From Phyllobacterium bourgognense (GTDB lineage: Bacteria > Pseudomonadota > Alphaproteobacteria > Rhizobiales > Rhizobiaceae): a stretch of DNA of 64,000 nt. The position numbers and the translations under genes were made by a program. Location: assembly GCF_003337575.1 (NCBI RefSeq), contig NZ_QPJM01000012.1, positions 62,001-126,000 of the forward strand, in the 5' to 3' direction. Shown in pieces: positions 52,227 to 63,169 of this stretch (position 1 is the stretch's first letter; each line of letters opens with the position of its first letter). Under the pieces are notes generated by a model. The model saw only the letters and a program-made list of their open reading frames with translations, did not search any database and had not been told where the DNA came from.

Positions 52227-55040
52227 CTATTCAGCCGTCATGAGGATGTTTTGCCGTTGCGGCTGGGCGGTCGTGATGTCTCCTTCGCCAAAGAGCGCAA
52301 GCAGCTTCTTACGGATACGATTCTGGCGTGTCGTATTGGTGATCTGGTGACCGACAAGATCGGTGACATAGAACACGTCGATGACCTTTTCACCGAAGGT
52401 CGTCACGTGTGCAGAGGCAATATCGAGTGAGAGGTCAGAGATAGTACCGGTTATCTCAGAGAGAACACCGGGACGGTCCAGGCCTTCCACTTCGATGACA
52501 GTGAATTTGTTGGACAGCGTATTGTTTATCTCGACACGCGGCGTGATGCGGAAGGCTTTGACCGCGCGCTTCGGTTTGGTGCGGCTTGCCAGCATCTCCG
52601 GCAGGTAGGACTTCCCGGAAAGCACGTCTTCGATCAGGCGGCCGACGCGCATGGCGCGCCGCCGTTCATCGTCGTCGGTCGGGAATTCGCGGCTTATAAG
52701 GATCGTATCAAGTGCGCGCCCGTCGCTAGTCGTAAAGATCTGCGCATCGACAATGTTGGCGCCGGCCCCGGCACAGGCACCTGCTATGATTGAAAGCAGG
52801 CGCGGGTGATCGGGTGACAGCACAGTGATCTCTGTTACACCCTCGAAATCATGGGTTTTTACCATGGTGGCGAGTGCTTTGCCGCTGGCATCGGTCTCGC
52901 GTACAAAATTGGCATGGCGAATCTGATCTTCGAGGCTGACGGTCAACAAGTAGTTTTGATAGTGCAATGCGAGGTATGACTGACGCTCAATCTGCGGCCA
53001 GGATGACAGCGCATTGTCGAGCTGCGTCCGGGCGTGATCGGTGCGCTCCTTGCGGGAGACTTCCGAAAATCCGCCAGTCAGCATCAATTCCGTTTCATAG
53101 AAGAGATTGCGTAACAACTGGCCCTTCCAGCCATTCCAGACTCCTGGCCCGACAGCTTTGATATCGCAGATGGTCAGAACCAGCAGCAGTTTCATCCGGT
53201 CGAGGGTTTGGACAATCTCAGCAAAATCTTCGATCGTCTTGCGGTCATTGAGATCGCGCGACTGCGCCACTCTACTCATCGTCAAATGCTGTTCGACGAG
53301 CCAGGCAACGGTTTCCGTGTCGGCCTGTGACAGGCCCAGACGAGGGCAAATCCGCCGGGCGATCCTCGCGCCGGCAATGGAGTGGTCTTCCGGCCTTCCC
53401 TTGGCAATATCGTGAAGGAGCAGCGCCACGTAGAGGACCTGCCGGTCTTTTTTCAAACCGGGCATGATCTGATTGGCAAGAGGGTGTTCCTGTCCAAGAT
53501 CGCCGTGGTCGATTTCCGACATGACTGCGATACAGCGCAACAGATGTTCATCAACAGTATAGTGATGATACATGTTGAATTGCATCATCGCGACGACCTT
53601 GCCGAAATCGGGAATGATTTTGCCAAGTACGCCCGATTCATTCATTCGCCGCAGGATGAGCTCGGGGTTGCGCTCCGAGGTCAGCACTTCCAGAAAAAGC
53701 CTGTTTGCCTCGGGGTTTTCCCGCAGATCAGCTTTGATCAGCGACAGCGAACGCGACACCAGCTGCATAGCGTCGGGGTGGAACTCCAGGCCATGCTGGT
53801 CCGCCAGCCGAAACAGGCGGATTATATTGACGGGGTCTTTCCGGAAGACATCGTCATTGGCAATGGTGATGCGGTGATTGTCGACGACGAAATCACTGGT
53901 GCCGGGGAGTTTTCGCTTGCGGCGCGAAAAGGTGAGGAAAATACGGTTGAAACCAGGGACGTGCTTGGCTTGCTCTTCTTCCAGAGCGGCGCAGATGATC
54001 CGCGTAAGATCACCGACCTCCTTCGCGATAAGGAAGTAGTGTTTCATGAACCGCTCGACGTCTCGCAGACCGGGATGGGCGGTGTAGCCGAGCCGCCGGG
54101 CGATCTCGCCCTGGATATCGAACGAAAGGCGTTCCTCTGCCTTGCCGGTCAAGAAATGCATATGGCAGCGTACGGCCCATAGCAGATCTTCCGCCTTACG
54201 GAAGATCTTGTGTTCCGCACGAGAAAGAACCCCCAGGTCGACCAGTTCATCACTTGTCTTCACCCGGTAGTAATATTTTGCAATCCAGAACAGTGTATGC
54301 AGATCGCGCTGGCCGCCTTTACCCTCTTTGACGTTCGGTTCCACCAGATACCGCGTCTCGCCCGCCTTGCGGTGACGCGCGTCACGTTCGGCAAGCTTGG
54401 CCTCGATGAAAGCCGGCCCGGTACCCTTGACCACCTCGGCATCAAAGCGTTGCACCAGTTTGGCGAAAAGGTCTTCATTCCCGCAAAGGTAACGGGCCTC
54501 CAAAATGCTGGTGCGGATCGTCATATCGCCCAGCGACTGACGGATGGACTCATCCAGATTACGGGTCGCGTGGCCGACTTTGAGACCGGCGTCCCACAGC
54601 ATGTACAGAATATATTCGACGACTTGCTCACCCCAGGGTGTCTGTTTGTAAGGTAGTAAGAATAGCAGATCGATATCCGAACCGGGTGCCAGTCCCCCAC
54701 GACCATAGCCGCCAACCGCCACAACCGTCATCCGTTCCGCAGTAGATGGGTTCACAGCGGGATACACGTGGGTAACTGCGAAGTCATAGAGCGCAGAAAT
54801 GATCTGATCCATCAGATAAGAAAGTCGGACAGAACAATTCGTCCCGCTAGCATCCTTCATCAGCATGTCTTCTGCCGACTTGCGACCCGCGATCAGCGTC
54901 TGTTTCACAAGCTGCAACACGTCGTTACGCTCGACGGTGGCAGTGCCCAGTTTGTTCGTTGACGTGACCAACTCTTCAAATTGGCGATGAAGTTTGGCCG
55001 GGTTGACGATCTGTTCCAGTCTCAGGTCTGAAGCGCTCAT
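52227..55040 (-). CDS. glnD: Bifunctional uridylyltransferase/uridylyl-removing enzyme (PII modification)
   Basis: A 937-residue nitrogen sensor that uridylylates PII proteins when glutamine is low and removes UMP when it is high. Domains in order: nucleotidyltransferase ([23 protein letters not shown], about residues 110-135), a helical linker, HD hydrolase ([15 protein letters not shown], about 510-525) and two C-terminal ACT domains that bind glutamine ([41 protein letters not shown]). All catalytic motifs are intact. It heads the glnD-murJ-VOC unit. Confidence 0.97.
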   Translation of the reverse strand: MSASDLRLEQIVNPAKLHRQFEELVTSTNKLGTATVERNDVLQLVKQTLIAGRKSAEDMLMKDASGTNCSVRLSYLMDQIISALYDFAVTHVYPAVNPSTAERMTVVAVGGYGRGGLAPGSDIDLLFLLPYKQTPWGEQVVEYILYMLWDAGLKVGHATRNLDESIRQSLGDMTIRTSILEARYLCGNEDLFAKLVQRFDAEVVKGTGPAFIEAKLAERDARHRKAGETRYLVEPNVKEGKGGQRDLHTLFWIAKYYYRVKTSDELVDLGVLSRAEHKIFRKAEDLLWAVRCHMHFLTGKAEERLSFDIQGEIARRLGYTAHPGLRDVERFMKHYFLIAKEVGDLTRIICAALEEEQAKHVPGFNRIFLTFSRRKRKLPGTSDFVVDNHRITIANDDVFRKDPVNIIRLFRLADQHGLEFHPDAMQLVSRSLSLIKADLRENPEANRLFLEVLTSERNPELILRRMNESGVLGKIIPDFGKVVAMMQFNMYHHYTVDEHLLRCIAVMSEIDHGDLGQEHPLANQIMPGLKKDRQVLYVALLLHDIAKGRPEDHSIAGARIARRICPRLGLSQADTETVAWLVEQHLTMSRVAQSRDLNDRKTIEDFAEIVQTLDRMKLLLVLTICDIKAVGPGVWNGWKGQLLRNLFYETELMLTGGFSEVSRKERTDHARTQLDNALSSWPQIERQSYLALHYQNYLLTVSLEDQIRHANFVRETDASGKALATMVKTHDFEGVTEITVLSPDHPRLLSIIAGACAGAGANIVDAQIFTTSDGRALDTILISREFPTDDDERRRAMRVGRLIEDVLSGKSYLPEMLASRTKPKRAVKAFRITPRVEINNTLSNKFTVIEVEGLDRPGVLSEITGTISDLSLDIASAHVTTFGEKVIDVFYVTDLVGHQITNTTRQNRIRKKLLALFGEGDITTAQPQRQNILMTAE

Positions 55041-55132
55041 GAATACGTCTTTATGGATAATGGCTGCACGCTATAGCGCGAATTTGCGTCAAACGAAACG
55101 ATTACATTTGACGCGTTTCTCGTAGAGACCAG

Positions 55133-57862
55133 TCAAGATGTCGTGTTCGCGACGAGGCCCTTCAACCGATAGAGCGCCTCCAGCGCTTCACGCGGTGTCA
55201 TCTCATCCGGATTGATAGTGGACATGGCTGCAAGCAGGCCACTATCCTTACCTTGAACAAGCTTGGGTGCCTGTCGCTTCACTTCAACTGAAAACAGAGG
55301 CAAGTCGTCGATCAGCTTGTCGGCCTTGCCAGAGGTCTCTCCCGCTTCGAGCTGATGCAGTACGTCGCGGGCGCGATTGACAACGGCTTCCGGCAGACCA
55401 GCCAAACGTGCCACTTGCACGCCATATGATCGGTCAGCGGCGCCCTTGGCGACCTCATGCAGGAACACAACATCGCCGTCCCATTCCTTCACGCGCATGG
55501 TCACATTGCTGAGCCGTTCGAGTTTTTCTGAAAGTGCGGTCATTTCGTGGAAGTGCGTTGCAAAAATCGCCCTGCACTGGTTCTTTTCGTGCAAGTATTC
55601 AACCGCAGCCCATGCAATCGAAAGGCCGTCGAAGGTAGCGGTACCGCGGCCGATTTCATCGAGGATGACGAGCGAATGATCGCTGGCCTGGTTGAGAATG
55701 GCGGCGGTCTCGACCATTTCCACCATGAAGGTAGAACGCCCGCGCGCAAGATCGTCCGAAGCGCCGACGCGAGAGAACAAACGATCCACAATGCCGATAT
55801 GAGCAGAGCCGGCCGGAACGAACGAACCCATCTGCGCGAGAATCGCTATCAATGCGTTCTGACGCAGAAAGGTCGATTTACCGCCCATGTTCGGGCCGGT
55901 CAGCAGCCATATTGCTCCCTTGCCAGCTCCTTCTGGAGAAAGATTGCAATCATTGGCAACGAAGGGAGCGGCGGCATGCCGGCGCAGCGATTGCTCGACA
56001 ACGGGATGCCGTCCGGCCACAATCTCGAATGCAAGGCTGTCATCGACCAGCGGTCGGCAGTAGCCCTGTTCTTCGGAGAGAGCCGCCAGCGATACGGAGA
56101 CGTCAAGCGCTGCCAGCGCCGCAGCACCTGCACGAATGGTGTCGGCGTTGGCCACGGTCTCATTGGTCAAGGCGTCGAAAACGCCAAGCTCGATTGAAAG
56201 CGCGCGTTCGGCGGCATTTGCTATTTTTGTCTCAAGCTCTGCTAGTTCCGTCGTAGTAAACCGCATCGCATTGGCAATGGTCTGGCGGTGGATGAACTTG
56301 CTCTTGGCCTCATCCGTATCGGTCATGACCGAGGCATTGTTGGCGGTCACTTCGATAAAATACCCAAGCACATTATTGTGTTTGATCTTCAGCGATCTGA
56401 CGCCAGTCGTTTCCATGTAGTCGGCTTGCAGGCCGGCGATGATGCGGCGCGAATGATCCCGCAGTGCCCGCATTTCGTCTAGCTCGGCATGATACGCTGT
56501 CCGGACGAACCCGCCGTCGCGTTTGAGAAGCGGCAGCTCATCGGCAAGTGCCCGGTCAAGGTGTTCGGCGAATTCCAGCGGCAATTGGCGAAGACATTCT
56601 CTCACTCGCGTGAGTTCTGTCGGCAGTTCCTCACGCTCCAGCAATTGTGCGATATCGCCGGCTGCTTCAAGACCGCGGGCGAGTGCACCCAGATCGCGCG
56701 GACCGCCGCGACCGACTGCGAGCCGCGACAGGGCGCGGGGCATATCGGGCACGCCTTTCAGCGCTTCGCGCACCAAATCTGCAAGCGGTTGGCGAAGGAG
56801 GAAAAACGAGATCGAATCCAGTCGTTCCGCAATCGCTGCCGGGTCAGTCAGAGGTGCGGTCAACCGTTCCGCCAGGAGCCGCGCCCCGCTACCTGTCACC
56901 GTTCTGTCGATCGCTCGCAGCAGACTTCCTTCGCGCTTACCGGAAAGCGTGCGCAGAAGTTCAAGATTGGCACGGGTTGCTGGGTCGATGAATAGCGAGG
57001 AACCTTCCGACTCCCGTTCTGGCCGCATCAGCGGCGGCCGTTCGGCAATCTGTGTCTTTTCGACATAGGCGATAGCACCGGAAATGGCTGAAAGCTCGGC
57101 ACGCGAGAATTGGCCAAACCCATCCAGCGTGCTGACGTCAAAATAGCGCTGGATACGGCTTTCTGCCGTAGCGCTGTCAAATAAACTGGGTGGCTGCGGA
57201 CTAACAGCCCGGCCGATGACATCGAAGACCGGGCGCAGATCCGGATCATGAAATACCGTATCTGCGACAATCAATTCGCGTGGATCCACACGCAAAATGT
57301 CCGCGAGCAACCGGCCAGGATCGGTTTCGCTGACGCGGAATGTGCCGGTTGATATGTCAATCCAGGCAAGCGCAAAATGACCTTTATCCGAGCCCTTTAC
57401 GCGGCCGAGCGTCATCAAATAATTGGCTTCGGATGGGTCGAGCAGTTTTTCTTCGGTAATTGTGCCGGGTGTCACCAATCGAACGACATCACGTTTGACG
57501 ACGGACTTCGCGCCACGTTTCCTGGCCTCCGCAGGGTCTTCGATCTGTTCGCATACAGCAACACGAAAGCCACGCGCGATCAGCTTCTGCAGATAATCGT
57601 CGGCGGCGTGGATCGGTACGCCGCACATGGGAATATCGTCGCCCAAATGCTTTCCACGCTTTGTCAGCGTGATGCCGAGTGCACGCGACGCCTCGACCGC
57701 ATCATCGAAAAACAATTCATAGAAATCGCCCATACGATAGAACAAGAGACTATCCGGATTCGTCGCCTTGATCTCGATATATTGCTCCATCATCGGCGTT
57801 GGTCGCGCCAATATGTCAGCGTCGTAAGGGGACGGTTCGATAATGGCTGCCAGTTCGGCCAA
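55133..57862 (-). CDS. mutS: DNA mismatch repair protein MutS
   Basis: A 909-residue mismatch sensor. The mismatch-binding N-terminal domain has the conserved phenylalanine motif in [10 protein letters not shown]. The ATPase has Walker [14 protein letters not shown], the STFMVEM motif, Walker [17 protein letters not shown] and the dimerisation end. The start is TTG at 57862 with AGGAG 7 bp upstream. The next in-frame ATG is 22 codons further on (MMEQYIE) and lacks a ribosome binding site. The Shine-Dalgarno sequence lies in the 3' arm of a perfect hairpin (57869-57888). Confidence 0.97.
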   Translation of the reverse strand: MAELAAIIEPSPYDADILARPTPMMEQYIEIKATNPDSLLFYRMGDFYELFFDDAVEASRALGITLTKRGKHLGDDIPMCGVPIHAADDYLQKLIARGFRVAVCEQIEDPAEARKRGAKSVVKRDVVRLVTPGTITEEKLLDPSEANYLMTLGRVKGSDKGHFALAWIDISTGTFRVSETDPGRLLADILRVDPRELIVADTVFHDPDLRPVFDVIGRAVSPQPPSLFDSATAESRIQRYFDVSTLDGFGQFSRAELSAISGAIAYVEKTQIAERPPLMRPERESEGSSLFIDPATRANLELLRTLSGKREGSLLRAIDRTVTGSGARLLAERLTAPLTDPAAIAERLDSISFFLLRQPLADLVREALKGVPDMPRALSRLAVGRGGPRDLGALARGLEAAGDIAQLLEREELPTELTRVRECLRQLPLEFAEHLDRALADELPLLKRDGGFVRTAYHAELDEMRALRDHSRRIIAGLQADYMETTGVRSLKIKHNNVLGYFIEVTANNASVMTDTDEAKSKFIHRQTIANAMRFTTTELAELETKIANAAERALSIELGVFDALTNETVANADTIRAGAAALAALDVSVSLAALSEEQGYCRPLVDDSLAFEIVAGRHPVVEQSLRRHAAAPFVANDCNLSPEGAGKGAIWLLTGPNMGGKSTFLRQNALIAILAQMGSFVPAGSAHIGIVDRLFSRVGASDDLARGRSTFMVEMVETAAILNQASDHSLVILDEIGRGTATFDGLSIAWAAVEYLHEKNQCRAIFATHFHEMTALSEKLERLSNVTMRVKEWDGDVVFLHEVAKGAADRSYGVQVARLAGLPEAVVNRARDVLHQLEAGETSGKADKLIDDLPLFSVEVKRQAPKLVQGKDSGLLAAMSTINPDEMTPREALEALYRLKGLVANTTS

Positions 57863-57868
57863 GACGCT

Positions 57869-57888
57869 CTCCTGATTTCGATCAGGAG
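57869..57888 (-). promoter_or_regulatory. Hairpin sequestering the mutS ribosome binding site
   Basis: On the minus strand, CTCCTGAT-CGAA-ATCAGGAG is a perfect eight-pair stem with a four-base loop. The 3' arm contains AGGAG, the Shine-Dalgarno of the mutS TTG start 6 bp further on. Closed, it would block translation initiation. Whether it is regulatory or fortuitous is not known. Confidence 0.65.
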
Positions 57889-57977
57889 CAATCTATTCGC
57901 TAACGGGGAATTTACACACCTCTTCCGAGTTCATCTGTGGCTTTTCTCCACAGATGATCGGTTTAAGTCGAAGGTCT

Positions 57978-58883
57978 CTAGACGAAGCGCTTCGCTTCAG
58001 CAGCGTAATGGCTGACATAGCGTTCCGAAATACGGCTGACTGGCAGAATAATGAAGACATCGGTTGTACCAAAGTCATGGTCGACCACGGCACCATCGCC
58101 AATCATCGCGCCAAGCCTCAAATAGCCCTTGACCAACGGCGGCATGGCGAAGAGAGCCACTTTTGGATTGATCGCTTCATTCGGAACGAGATCCATCGCA
58201 TGGTAAAGCGCGGGCAATGCGCAAACGTCCCAGTCGGGTGTCGCACGGCAATTATGCTGCAGGAAGGACAGCGGCAGTGCGTGCGCCGCAGGAACCGTTC
58301 CCTGGAAGGATGCGCAGCCAAACATCACACCGATCGAATGATGGCGGCAATAGGTCCAAATCCCCTGCCAAAGCAATTCGACCGTTCGCTTCGACCGGTA
58401 TTCCGGGAGGACACAGGAACGGCCAAGCTCAAGAAAGCGCAATTCCGGCTTGGCGGTAACAAGCCGTTCGATCGAAAATTCGCTGGCTGAATAGAAACCG
58501 CCGGTTTCGAAAGCTTTTTCGGAGCGCAACAGACGATAGGTGCCTACAATCTGCTTGTGTTTTGGGCCGGCTATTGAGGTGTCATAGACAAGGAGATGAT
58601 CGCAAAAGGGATCGAAACGGTCTGCATCACGCTGCTCCATCGTGGCAGAACCTTTGGCACCCAATTCGTCAAAAAAAACCTTGAAGCGCAATTGTTGTGA
58701 CGAAGCGATTTCATCTTCCGTTTGCGCGAGGCAAACCTCCATCGTGCCGATGCGTCCAAGCACCGATGCAAGGTGTGGCGCCGTAAACGGCGAGGGAGTT
58801 GAATCAACGTGCGACATCACGCGTTGATCTTTAGTGATTGAAGCCGATTCAAGCAAGGCGATGGTCATATCGATTTGGCTCAT
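57978..58883 (-). CDS. olsB: GNAT-type N-acyltransferase, OlsB-like (ornithine lipid synthesis)
   Basis: A 301-residue protein resembling OlsB, which transfers a 3-hydroxyacyl group from ACP to the alpha-amino group of ornithine to make lyso-ornithine lipid at the inner membrane. Family blocks: LRFKVFFDELGA, DPFCDHLLVYD, IVGTYRLLRSEKA, FLELGRSCVLPEYRSKRTVELLWQGI, GVMFGCASFQGT and YLRLGAMIGDGAVVDHDFGTTDVFI. The size matches (about 300 residues). It lies between mutS and lspA; olsA is not in the window. The start at 58883 is the first ATG; a shorter start at residue 23 is possible. Confidence 0.85.
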   Translation of the reverse strand: MSQIDMTIALLESASITKDQRVMSHVDSTPSPFTAPHLASVLGRIGTMEVCLAQTEDEIASSQQLRFKVFFDELGAKGSATMEQRDADRFDPFCDHLLVYDTSIAGPKHKQIVGTYRLLRSEKAFETGGFYSASEFSIERLVTAKPELRFLELGRSCVLPEYRSKRTVELLWQGIWTYCRHHSIGVMFGCASFQGTVPAAHALPLSFLQHNCRATPDWDVCALPALYHAMDLVPNEAINPKVALFAMPPLVKGYLRLGAMIGDGAVVDHDFGTTDVFIILPVSRISERYVSHYAAEAKRFV

Positions 58884-58976
58884 CCAGGAGATTTATCGGT
58901 ATTCGTTCGTTCGTTGAATACAACAATTGGATGACGGCTACATGACGTGACAATGGGCTAATTACCCAGTTTCGCT

Positions 58977-59480
58977 TCAATTTTTGCCGGTTTGCCCGCC
59001 GCCCGTCCGCCGGTCGCGCAACCAGACAAAAATTTCCTCGATTACAACCAATGCTGCGCCAACCGATATGTAAGCGTCAGCGAGATTGAAGACGGCAAAC
59101 GACCATGACGGCAGGTGGAAAAGAAAATAATCTATGACATACCCATGTAGGATGCGGTCGATGAGATTGCCCATCGCACCACCAATGATAAGGGCAAAAC
59201 CAAACCGTGAAATCCAGCGCGTGGACGCCGTGCTCCACCACAGATAACTGACAAAACAAATGACGATGATCGTCAGGGCTATCAGCGCTGTATCACCGAA
59301 CCCGCTTAACATCGAGAAGGCGATCCCATCATTGTGCACGCGAAATAACGCGAGAAAAGGCAGGAGATCGATTTGCTGCTGATAGTCCATGCCGGTCTCG
59401 ATGAGATACTTGACGATCTGATCACTGAACGTGGCGAAGGCGATGATAGCCAGAAGACTGTAGAATGCTTTGCTTTTCAT
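58977..59480 (-). CDS. lspA: Signal peptidase II (prolipoprotein peptidase)
   Basis: A 167-residue inner-membrane aspartic peptidase that removes the signal peptide from lipid-modified prolipoproteins. Four membrane segments are visible. The catalytic aspartates are in [14 protein letters not shown] and [14 protein letters not shown], and the conserved [11 protein letters not shown] lies at about residue 50. It starts 12 bp after the stop of the RNA methyltransferase gene and is probably cotranscribed with it. Confidence 0.96.
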   Translation of the reverse strand: MKSKAFYSLLAIIAFATFSDQIVKYLIETGMDYQQQIDLLPFLALFRVHNDGIAFSMLSGFGDTALIALTIIVICFVSYLWWSTASTRWISRFGFALIIGGAMGNLIDRILHGYVIDYFLFHLPSWSFAVFNLADAYISVGAALVVIEEIFVWLRDRRTGGGQTGKN

Positions 59481-59492
59481 AAATCCATTTTC

Positions 59493-60362
59493 TCAAATGT
59501 CAGGGGCAAGTTTCAATGCGTCGCGCCGGATCTCGAACAACATGACGCCGGTCGCAATGGCGAGATTGAGCGAATCGGCACGGCCCTCCTGCGGGATACG
59601 CGCGAGCTTGTCGCAGGATGAAGCCAATTGATCCGGCAAGCCCTGTTGCTCGTTCCCCATTAACAAAACGACCGGTTTATTGGCATAGGGGATCGTTCGA
59701 TAATCGACGGCACCTTTCAGATGTGTTCCAACAACTAGGCCAGAGAAACCTTTTCGCCAGGAGAGAAACTCGGCTTCAGTCGCGCGTATGACAGGCATTG
59801 CAAATACCGAGCCCATCGTGGCTCGGATCGTTTCCAGCGAGAACGGATCAGTGGTGTCCCCAATGAGAATGATGCCCTTTGCGCCTGCTGCGTCCGCGGT
59901 TCGAATAATCGTGCCGAGATTTCCGGGATCGCGCACACGGTCGAGTGCCACATAGACCTCATTGCCTTGCGGTTTGATCGCCGGCAAGGACTGCACCTTC
60001 TGTTCGAAAACACCGACAACCATTTGCGGGTTATCGCGACGCGTTATGGCAGCAATAACCTTTTCACTGACCTCAAGGACGTCGCCGCCCTTGGCGATGG
60101 TGCGCGCGGCTACTGGCTCTACCAGCGAATTGCCCTTGCCTGCTTTTGAATAAACGAGGGTCTTGATTGTCCAGCCCAGGTCAAGGGCATCAATGACGAG
60201 TTTCAGTCCTTCGGCGAGGAAAAGGCCCTGCTGGTCGCGGAATTTTTTGATCGCCAACGAGCGTAAGTCCTTGACGATCGGATTGGTGAGGCTGGTGACC
60301 TCCTTGACCCTGCCAGGGCGAACCAGTCCGCTGCCGCGCCGATGATCATCCTGGTTGTTCAT
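59493..60362 (-). CDS. SpoU/TrmH-family RNA 2'-O-methyltransferase
   Basis: A 289-residue SPOUT methyltransferase. N-terminal RNA-binding (L30e-like) part: SLTNPIVKDLRSLAIKKFRDQQGLFLAEGLKLV. The knotted SAM-binding domain has DRVRDPGNLGTIIRTADAAG, LLMGNEQQGLP and IPQEGRADSLNLAIATGVMLFE, the three SpoU motifs. It probably methylates a ribose in rRNA or tRNA; the site is unknown. The ATG at 60362 shares one base with the stop of the preceding gene and follows GGAG; a longer frame from 60605 is internal to that gene. Confidence 0.9.
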   Translation of the reverse strand: MNNQDDHRRGSGLVRPGRVKEVTSLTNPIVKDLRSLAIKKFRDQQGLFLAEGLKLVIDALDLGWTIKTLVYSKAGKGNSLVEPVAARTIAKGGDVLEVSEKVIAAITRRDNPQMVVGVFEQKVQSLPAIKPQGNEVYVALDRVRDPGNLGTIIRTADAAGAKGIILIGDTTDPFSLETIRATMGSVFAMPVIRATEAEFLSWRKGFSGLVVGTHLKGAVDYRTIPYANKPVVLLMGNEQQGLPDQLASSCDKLARIPQEGRADSLNLAIATGVMLFEIRRDALKLAPDI

Positions 60363-61474
60363 CAAGCGCTCCAGCGGCTGAAAAGAGAGGTGGAAAGGGC
60401 ACGATCGGATGAACGCTCCCGCAGGATAAGCTCGCCTGACTCGACCTTTCCTCCAAGCCCGGTAAACGCATCGCGCATCAATTCGTGGATCGCAAAAAAC
60501 GAAGCGCGGATTGAATAGGCGGTCAGAACGACAGCGAGCGGCTTTGGCGTGAGGATCGAACGGCAAAGATCGACCATGTCCGGCAGATTGTCGAAAAGCT
60601 GCCAAACTTCACCATTGGGACCGCGCCCATAGGCGGGCGGGTCGAGAAGAATGATGTCGTAGCCACTGCCGCGCCGCTCTTCGCGCGCGACGAATTTCAT
60701 TGCGTCTTCGCATATCCAGCGAATGGGTTTGCTGGAGAGCCCTGCCATCTCCTGATTTTCCCGCGCCCAGACAATAGCTTTCTTCGAAGCATCGACATGC
60801 GTTACCTCGGCTCCCGCTCGCGCAGCGACAAGGGATGCGACCCCTGTATAACCGAAAAGATTAAGCACCTTGACCGGGCGTTTGGCGTCGCGGATCAGCT
60901 GGTCCATGTGTGACCAATGCGTGCCTTGTTCAGGAAAAACGCCGACGTGCCGGAACGACGTAAAGCGTCCGAAAAACGGGATGCCGTCAAAGGCAAGCGG
61001 CCACGTTTCACCAAGCGGAACTTTTGGAAAATGCCAACGTCCGACGCCCTCCTCATCCGTATTGCCGGTGAATATCGCGTCGGCCATGTCCCACTTCGTT
61101 CTGTCCCAAGCAGGTAGCCAGATTGCCTGTCCTTCTGGGCGGACGATGCGGTAGGGGCCGTATTGTTCCAGCTTGAGGCCATTGCCGCTGTCAAGCAGGG
61201 CATAGTCGTCGGAAGGCGAGGTTTCGAGGATGAGGCCGGTTCGCTCCTGAGGGCGTACGCCGGTACGGCGAGTCAAAACGCGCTTTGGAGCCGCTTCCAA
61301 ACGAGGCGCGGATTTTTGCTGAGGATCGATATCGGTGACGCGGGGTGCTTTGGCAAATTGCGGCCGCGGCTTCACTGCGGTTTGCCGATGCGCCGCTCCT
61401 TTCGGAGCGCTCGCTTTCGGACCGAGCCCTTTTGCCTTCCTGATTTTTCCGCCAGACGATTTCAAGCCGTGCAC
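60362..61474 (-). CDS. Class I SAM-dependent rRNA methyltransferase, RlmI/RlmK-like
   Basis: A 370-residue protein. Residues 1-75 are a basic, low-complexity leader. The C-terminal methyltransferase has KVLNLFGYTGVASLVAARAGAEVTHVDASKKA (SAM motif I and the acidic tip), DAMKFVAREERRG and ILLDPPAYGRGPNGEVW, the DPPAYG catalytic-type motif of RlmI/RlmL relatives. It should methylate 23S rRNA. The start codon is uncertain: GTG at 61474 or TTG nine bases later, which has better spacing from GAGGG. It is coupled to the SpoU gene. Confidence 0.87.
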   Translation of the reverse strand: MHGLKSSGGKIRKAKGLGPKASAPKGAAHRQTAVKPRPQFAKAPRVTDIDPQQKSAPRLEAAPKRVLTRRTGVRPQERTGLILETSPSDDYALLDSGNGLKLEQYGPYRIVRPEGQAIWLPAWDRTKWDMADAIFTGNTDEEGVGRWHFPKVPLGETWPLAFDGIPFFGRFTSFRHVGVFPEQGTHWSHMDQLIRDAKRPVKVLNLFGYTGVASLVAARAGAEVTHVDASKKAIVWARENQEMAGLSSKPIRWICEDAMKFVAREERRGSGYDIILLDPPAYGRGPNGEVWQLFDNLPDMVDLCRSILTPKPLAVVLTAYSIRASFFAIHELMRDAFTGLGGKVESGELILRERSSDRALSTSLFSRWSA

Positions 61475-61533
61475 CCTCGCAGTTGATTGGATGTTTCCTA
61501 TGTCAAGAGGAGGGAAGGCGAAAGCAAAAACGT

Positions 61534-62508
61534 TCAGGCGGAAGCCGAGATCGCCCTTTCATAAATCAAAATGCCCGCCGCAAGGTCTTCCAGAGCGGCG
61601 CCAACCGATTTGAACAGCGTGATTTCGCTCGGGGATTGGCGCCCCTTGATCGTGCCGCGCGTCAGGTCAAAAAGATCGCCGATGACATGGCTTTCGGTGA
61701 TGACGCCCGCCTTGATCGGTTGCACGATATCACCGCCCTCCTTCAGCGCACCGTCCTTGGTATCGACAAAAACGCGCGCCCGTTTGACGCATTCGTCATC
61801 GCTTTCGCGCATCGAAGGCGTGAATGCTCCAATGAGATCCACATGGGCGCCGGGTTTCAAGTGTTCGCCAAGGATCAATGGTTCAGTCGAAAGCGTGCCG
61901 GCAGTTATGATATCGGCTTCGGCGATTGCCTCATGCTTGTCGTTCACAGCCTTGGCGTTGAAGCCATCCGCAGCGAGTTCTGCAGCAACTTTCTCGGCAC
62001 CAGCGAGGTTGCGGTTCCAGATGGATATTTTCGTGATAGGACGGATGGCACTGTGCGCGCGTGCGAGAAATCCCGAAAGCGCACCCGCTCCGAGCACGAC
62101 GAGATTGGACGCATCTTCACGAGCCAGATACCGAGCTGCGAGCGCCGATGCGCCTGCAGTGCGCCACAGGGTAAGCCGCTGTCCGTCAATGAGCGCCTGC
62201 GGTTCGCCGGTCTTGCCGTCAAGCAAAAGATACACACCCATGACAGCTGGTTTCGAAATGGCACCATTGTCCGGGGATACGGTAACGATCTTCACACCCA
62301 TATAGCCTTTTGAGGAATCCCCCAAAGCGTTGAAGTCGGACCAGGCAGGCATCAGCAGCAGCGTGGAAGCGGCGCCATCCGGGCGATTGACGGTGTGATG
62401 ATGGCGTACAGGCTGAATCACTCCCTGACGGAAAGCCTGTTCGAGTGCGTCGATCATATCCGGCCACTTCAATAGCCCATCGACCTCGGCCGGGGAGATC
62501 AGTTTCAT
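61534..62508 (-). CDS. Ornithine cyclodeaminase / mu-crystallin family protein
   Basis: A 324-residue NAD(P)-dependent enzyme of the OCD/mu-crystallin family. The Rossmann motif is LVVLGAGALSGFLARAHSA near residue 135-153, preceded by LTLWRTAGASALAARYLAR and VYLLLDGKTGEPQALIDGQRLT, typical of the family. Members include ornithine cyclodeaminase, alanine dehydrogenase and ketimine reductases; the residues needed to choose between them cannot be judged by eye. It is separated from lapA by the MITE-like element. Confidence 0.87.
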   Translation of the reverse strand: MKLISPAEVDGLLKWPDMIDALEQAFRQGVIQPVRHHHTVNRPDGAASTLLLMPAWSDFNALGDSSKGYMGVKIVTVSPDNGAISKPAVMGVYLLLDGKTGEPQALIDGQRLTLWRTAGASALAARYLAREDASNLVVLGAGALSGFLARAHSAIRPITKISIWNRNLAGAEKVAAELAADGFNAKAVNDKHEAIAEADIITAGTLSTEPLILGEHLKPGAHVDLIGAFTPSMRESDDECVKRARVFVDTKDGALKEGGDIVQPIKAGVITESHVIGDLFDLTRGTIKGRQSPSEITLFKSVGAALEDLAAGILIYERAISASA

Positions 62509-62529
62509 TTCATATCCTTGACGGTTGTT

Positions 62530-62801
62530 TTAGGTCGTAAACTCATAAATCTGGTGGAAATGGCGCCTGAAACGGCAAGAAGAGGCGAGGAGAGACGCGA
62601 AGGGCGGGGTCTTTCCCCCGGCCGAGCGGTTCGATATGGCAGCTTGAAGCCGTTTCGGCGTCCGGAGGATATGGTCCATCTTCCCGGCAACATCGTCGCA
62701 AAGGACTTGAAAATGGATAAACATTTCCGTCGCCTTTGCTCCTTGTATCCGAAAAGATGACCTCATTCCATTTCCACCAGATTTATGAGTTCACGACCTA
62801 A
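62530..62801. mobile_element. MITE-like element with 34-bp terminal inverted repeats
   Basis: The left end (62530-62563) begins TTAGGTCGTAAACTCATAAA and ends TCTGGTGGAAATGG. The right end (62768-62801) is its reverse complement with a single mismatch. The 272-bp element has no transposase-length frame. TA is present at both outer edges, compatible with a TA target duplication, which is inference. The right inverted repeat contributes the stop codon of lapA. Longest internal minus-strand frame: 78 codons covering the whole element, probably fortuitous or a transposase remnant. Confidence 0.82.
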
Positions 62802-63130
62802 TGGAGTGAAGGAAGGTTTGGCGTAGACTGTGTCTCGGCCGACGCCTTGCGAGCTTCCTTGCGCAATAACTCCGCTTCGAGCTTGCGCTGACGGGCAAGT
62901 TTTCGATGTTTGCCCTGATTATACCAAGTTGCCAAGCTCCCGAGGATCAAACCGAGTATCAGAGAGGCAAACAACCAGACGAAAAGCGGAGCGGAGTAGG
63001 AGAGGGCAGGATTACCCGGGTTAAAAGGATCGATTGTGAACGATATTGCCTCGCGATTTGCTACTGACAGGGCAATCAGGATGACGGCAAGCGGCACCAG
63101 AATGAGGACAATGACAATACGATTGATCAT
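62798..63130 (-). CDS. lapA: LapA-domain (DUF1049) inner-membrane protein
   Basis: A 110-residue protein with two membrane segments (VIVLILVPLAVILIALSVAN; APLFVWLFASLILGLILGSLATW), then a basic coiled coil (GKHRKLARQRKLEAELLRKEARKA), as in LapA, which with LapB influences lipopolysaccharide assembly in enterobacteria. The start at 63130 follows GGAGAG. The stop codon TAG lies in the terminal repeat of the MITE-like element, so the natural C-terminus may have been slightly altered. Confidence 0.85.
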   Translation of the reverse strand: MINRIVIVLILVPLAVILIALSVANREAISFTIDPFNPGNPALSYSAPLFVWLFASLILGLILGSLATWYNQGKHRKLARQRKLEAELLRKEARKASAETQSTPNLPSLH

Positions 63131-63169
63131 ATTTCTCTCCTGCAACCCTGATGCTTGGACGACGCCTCG

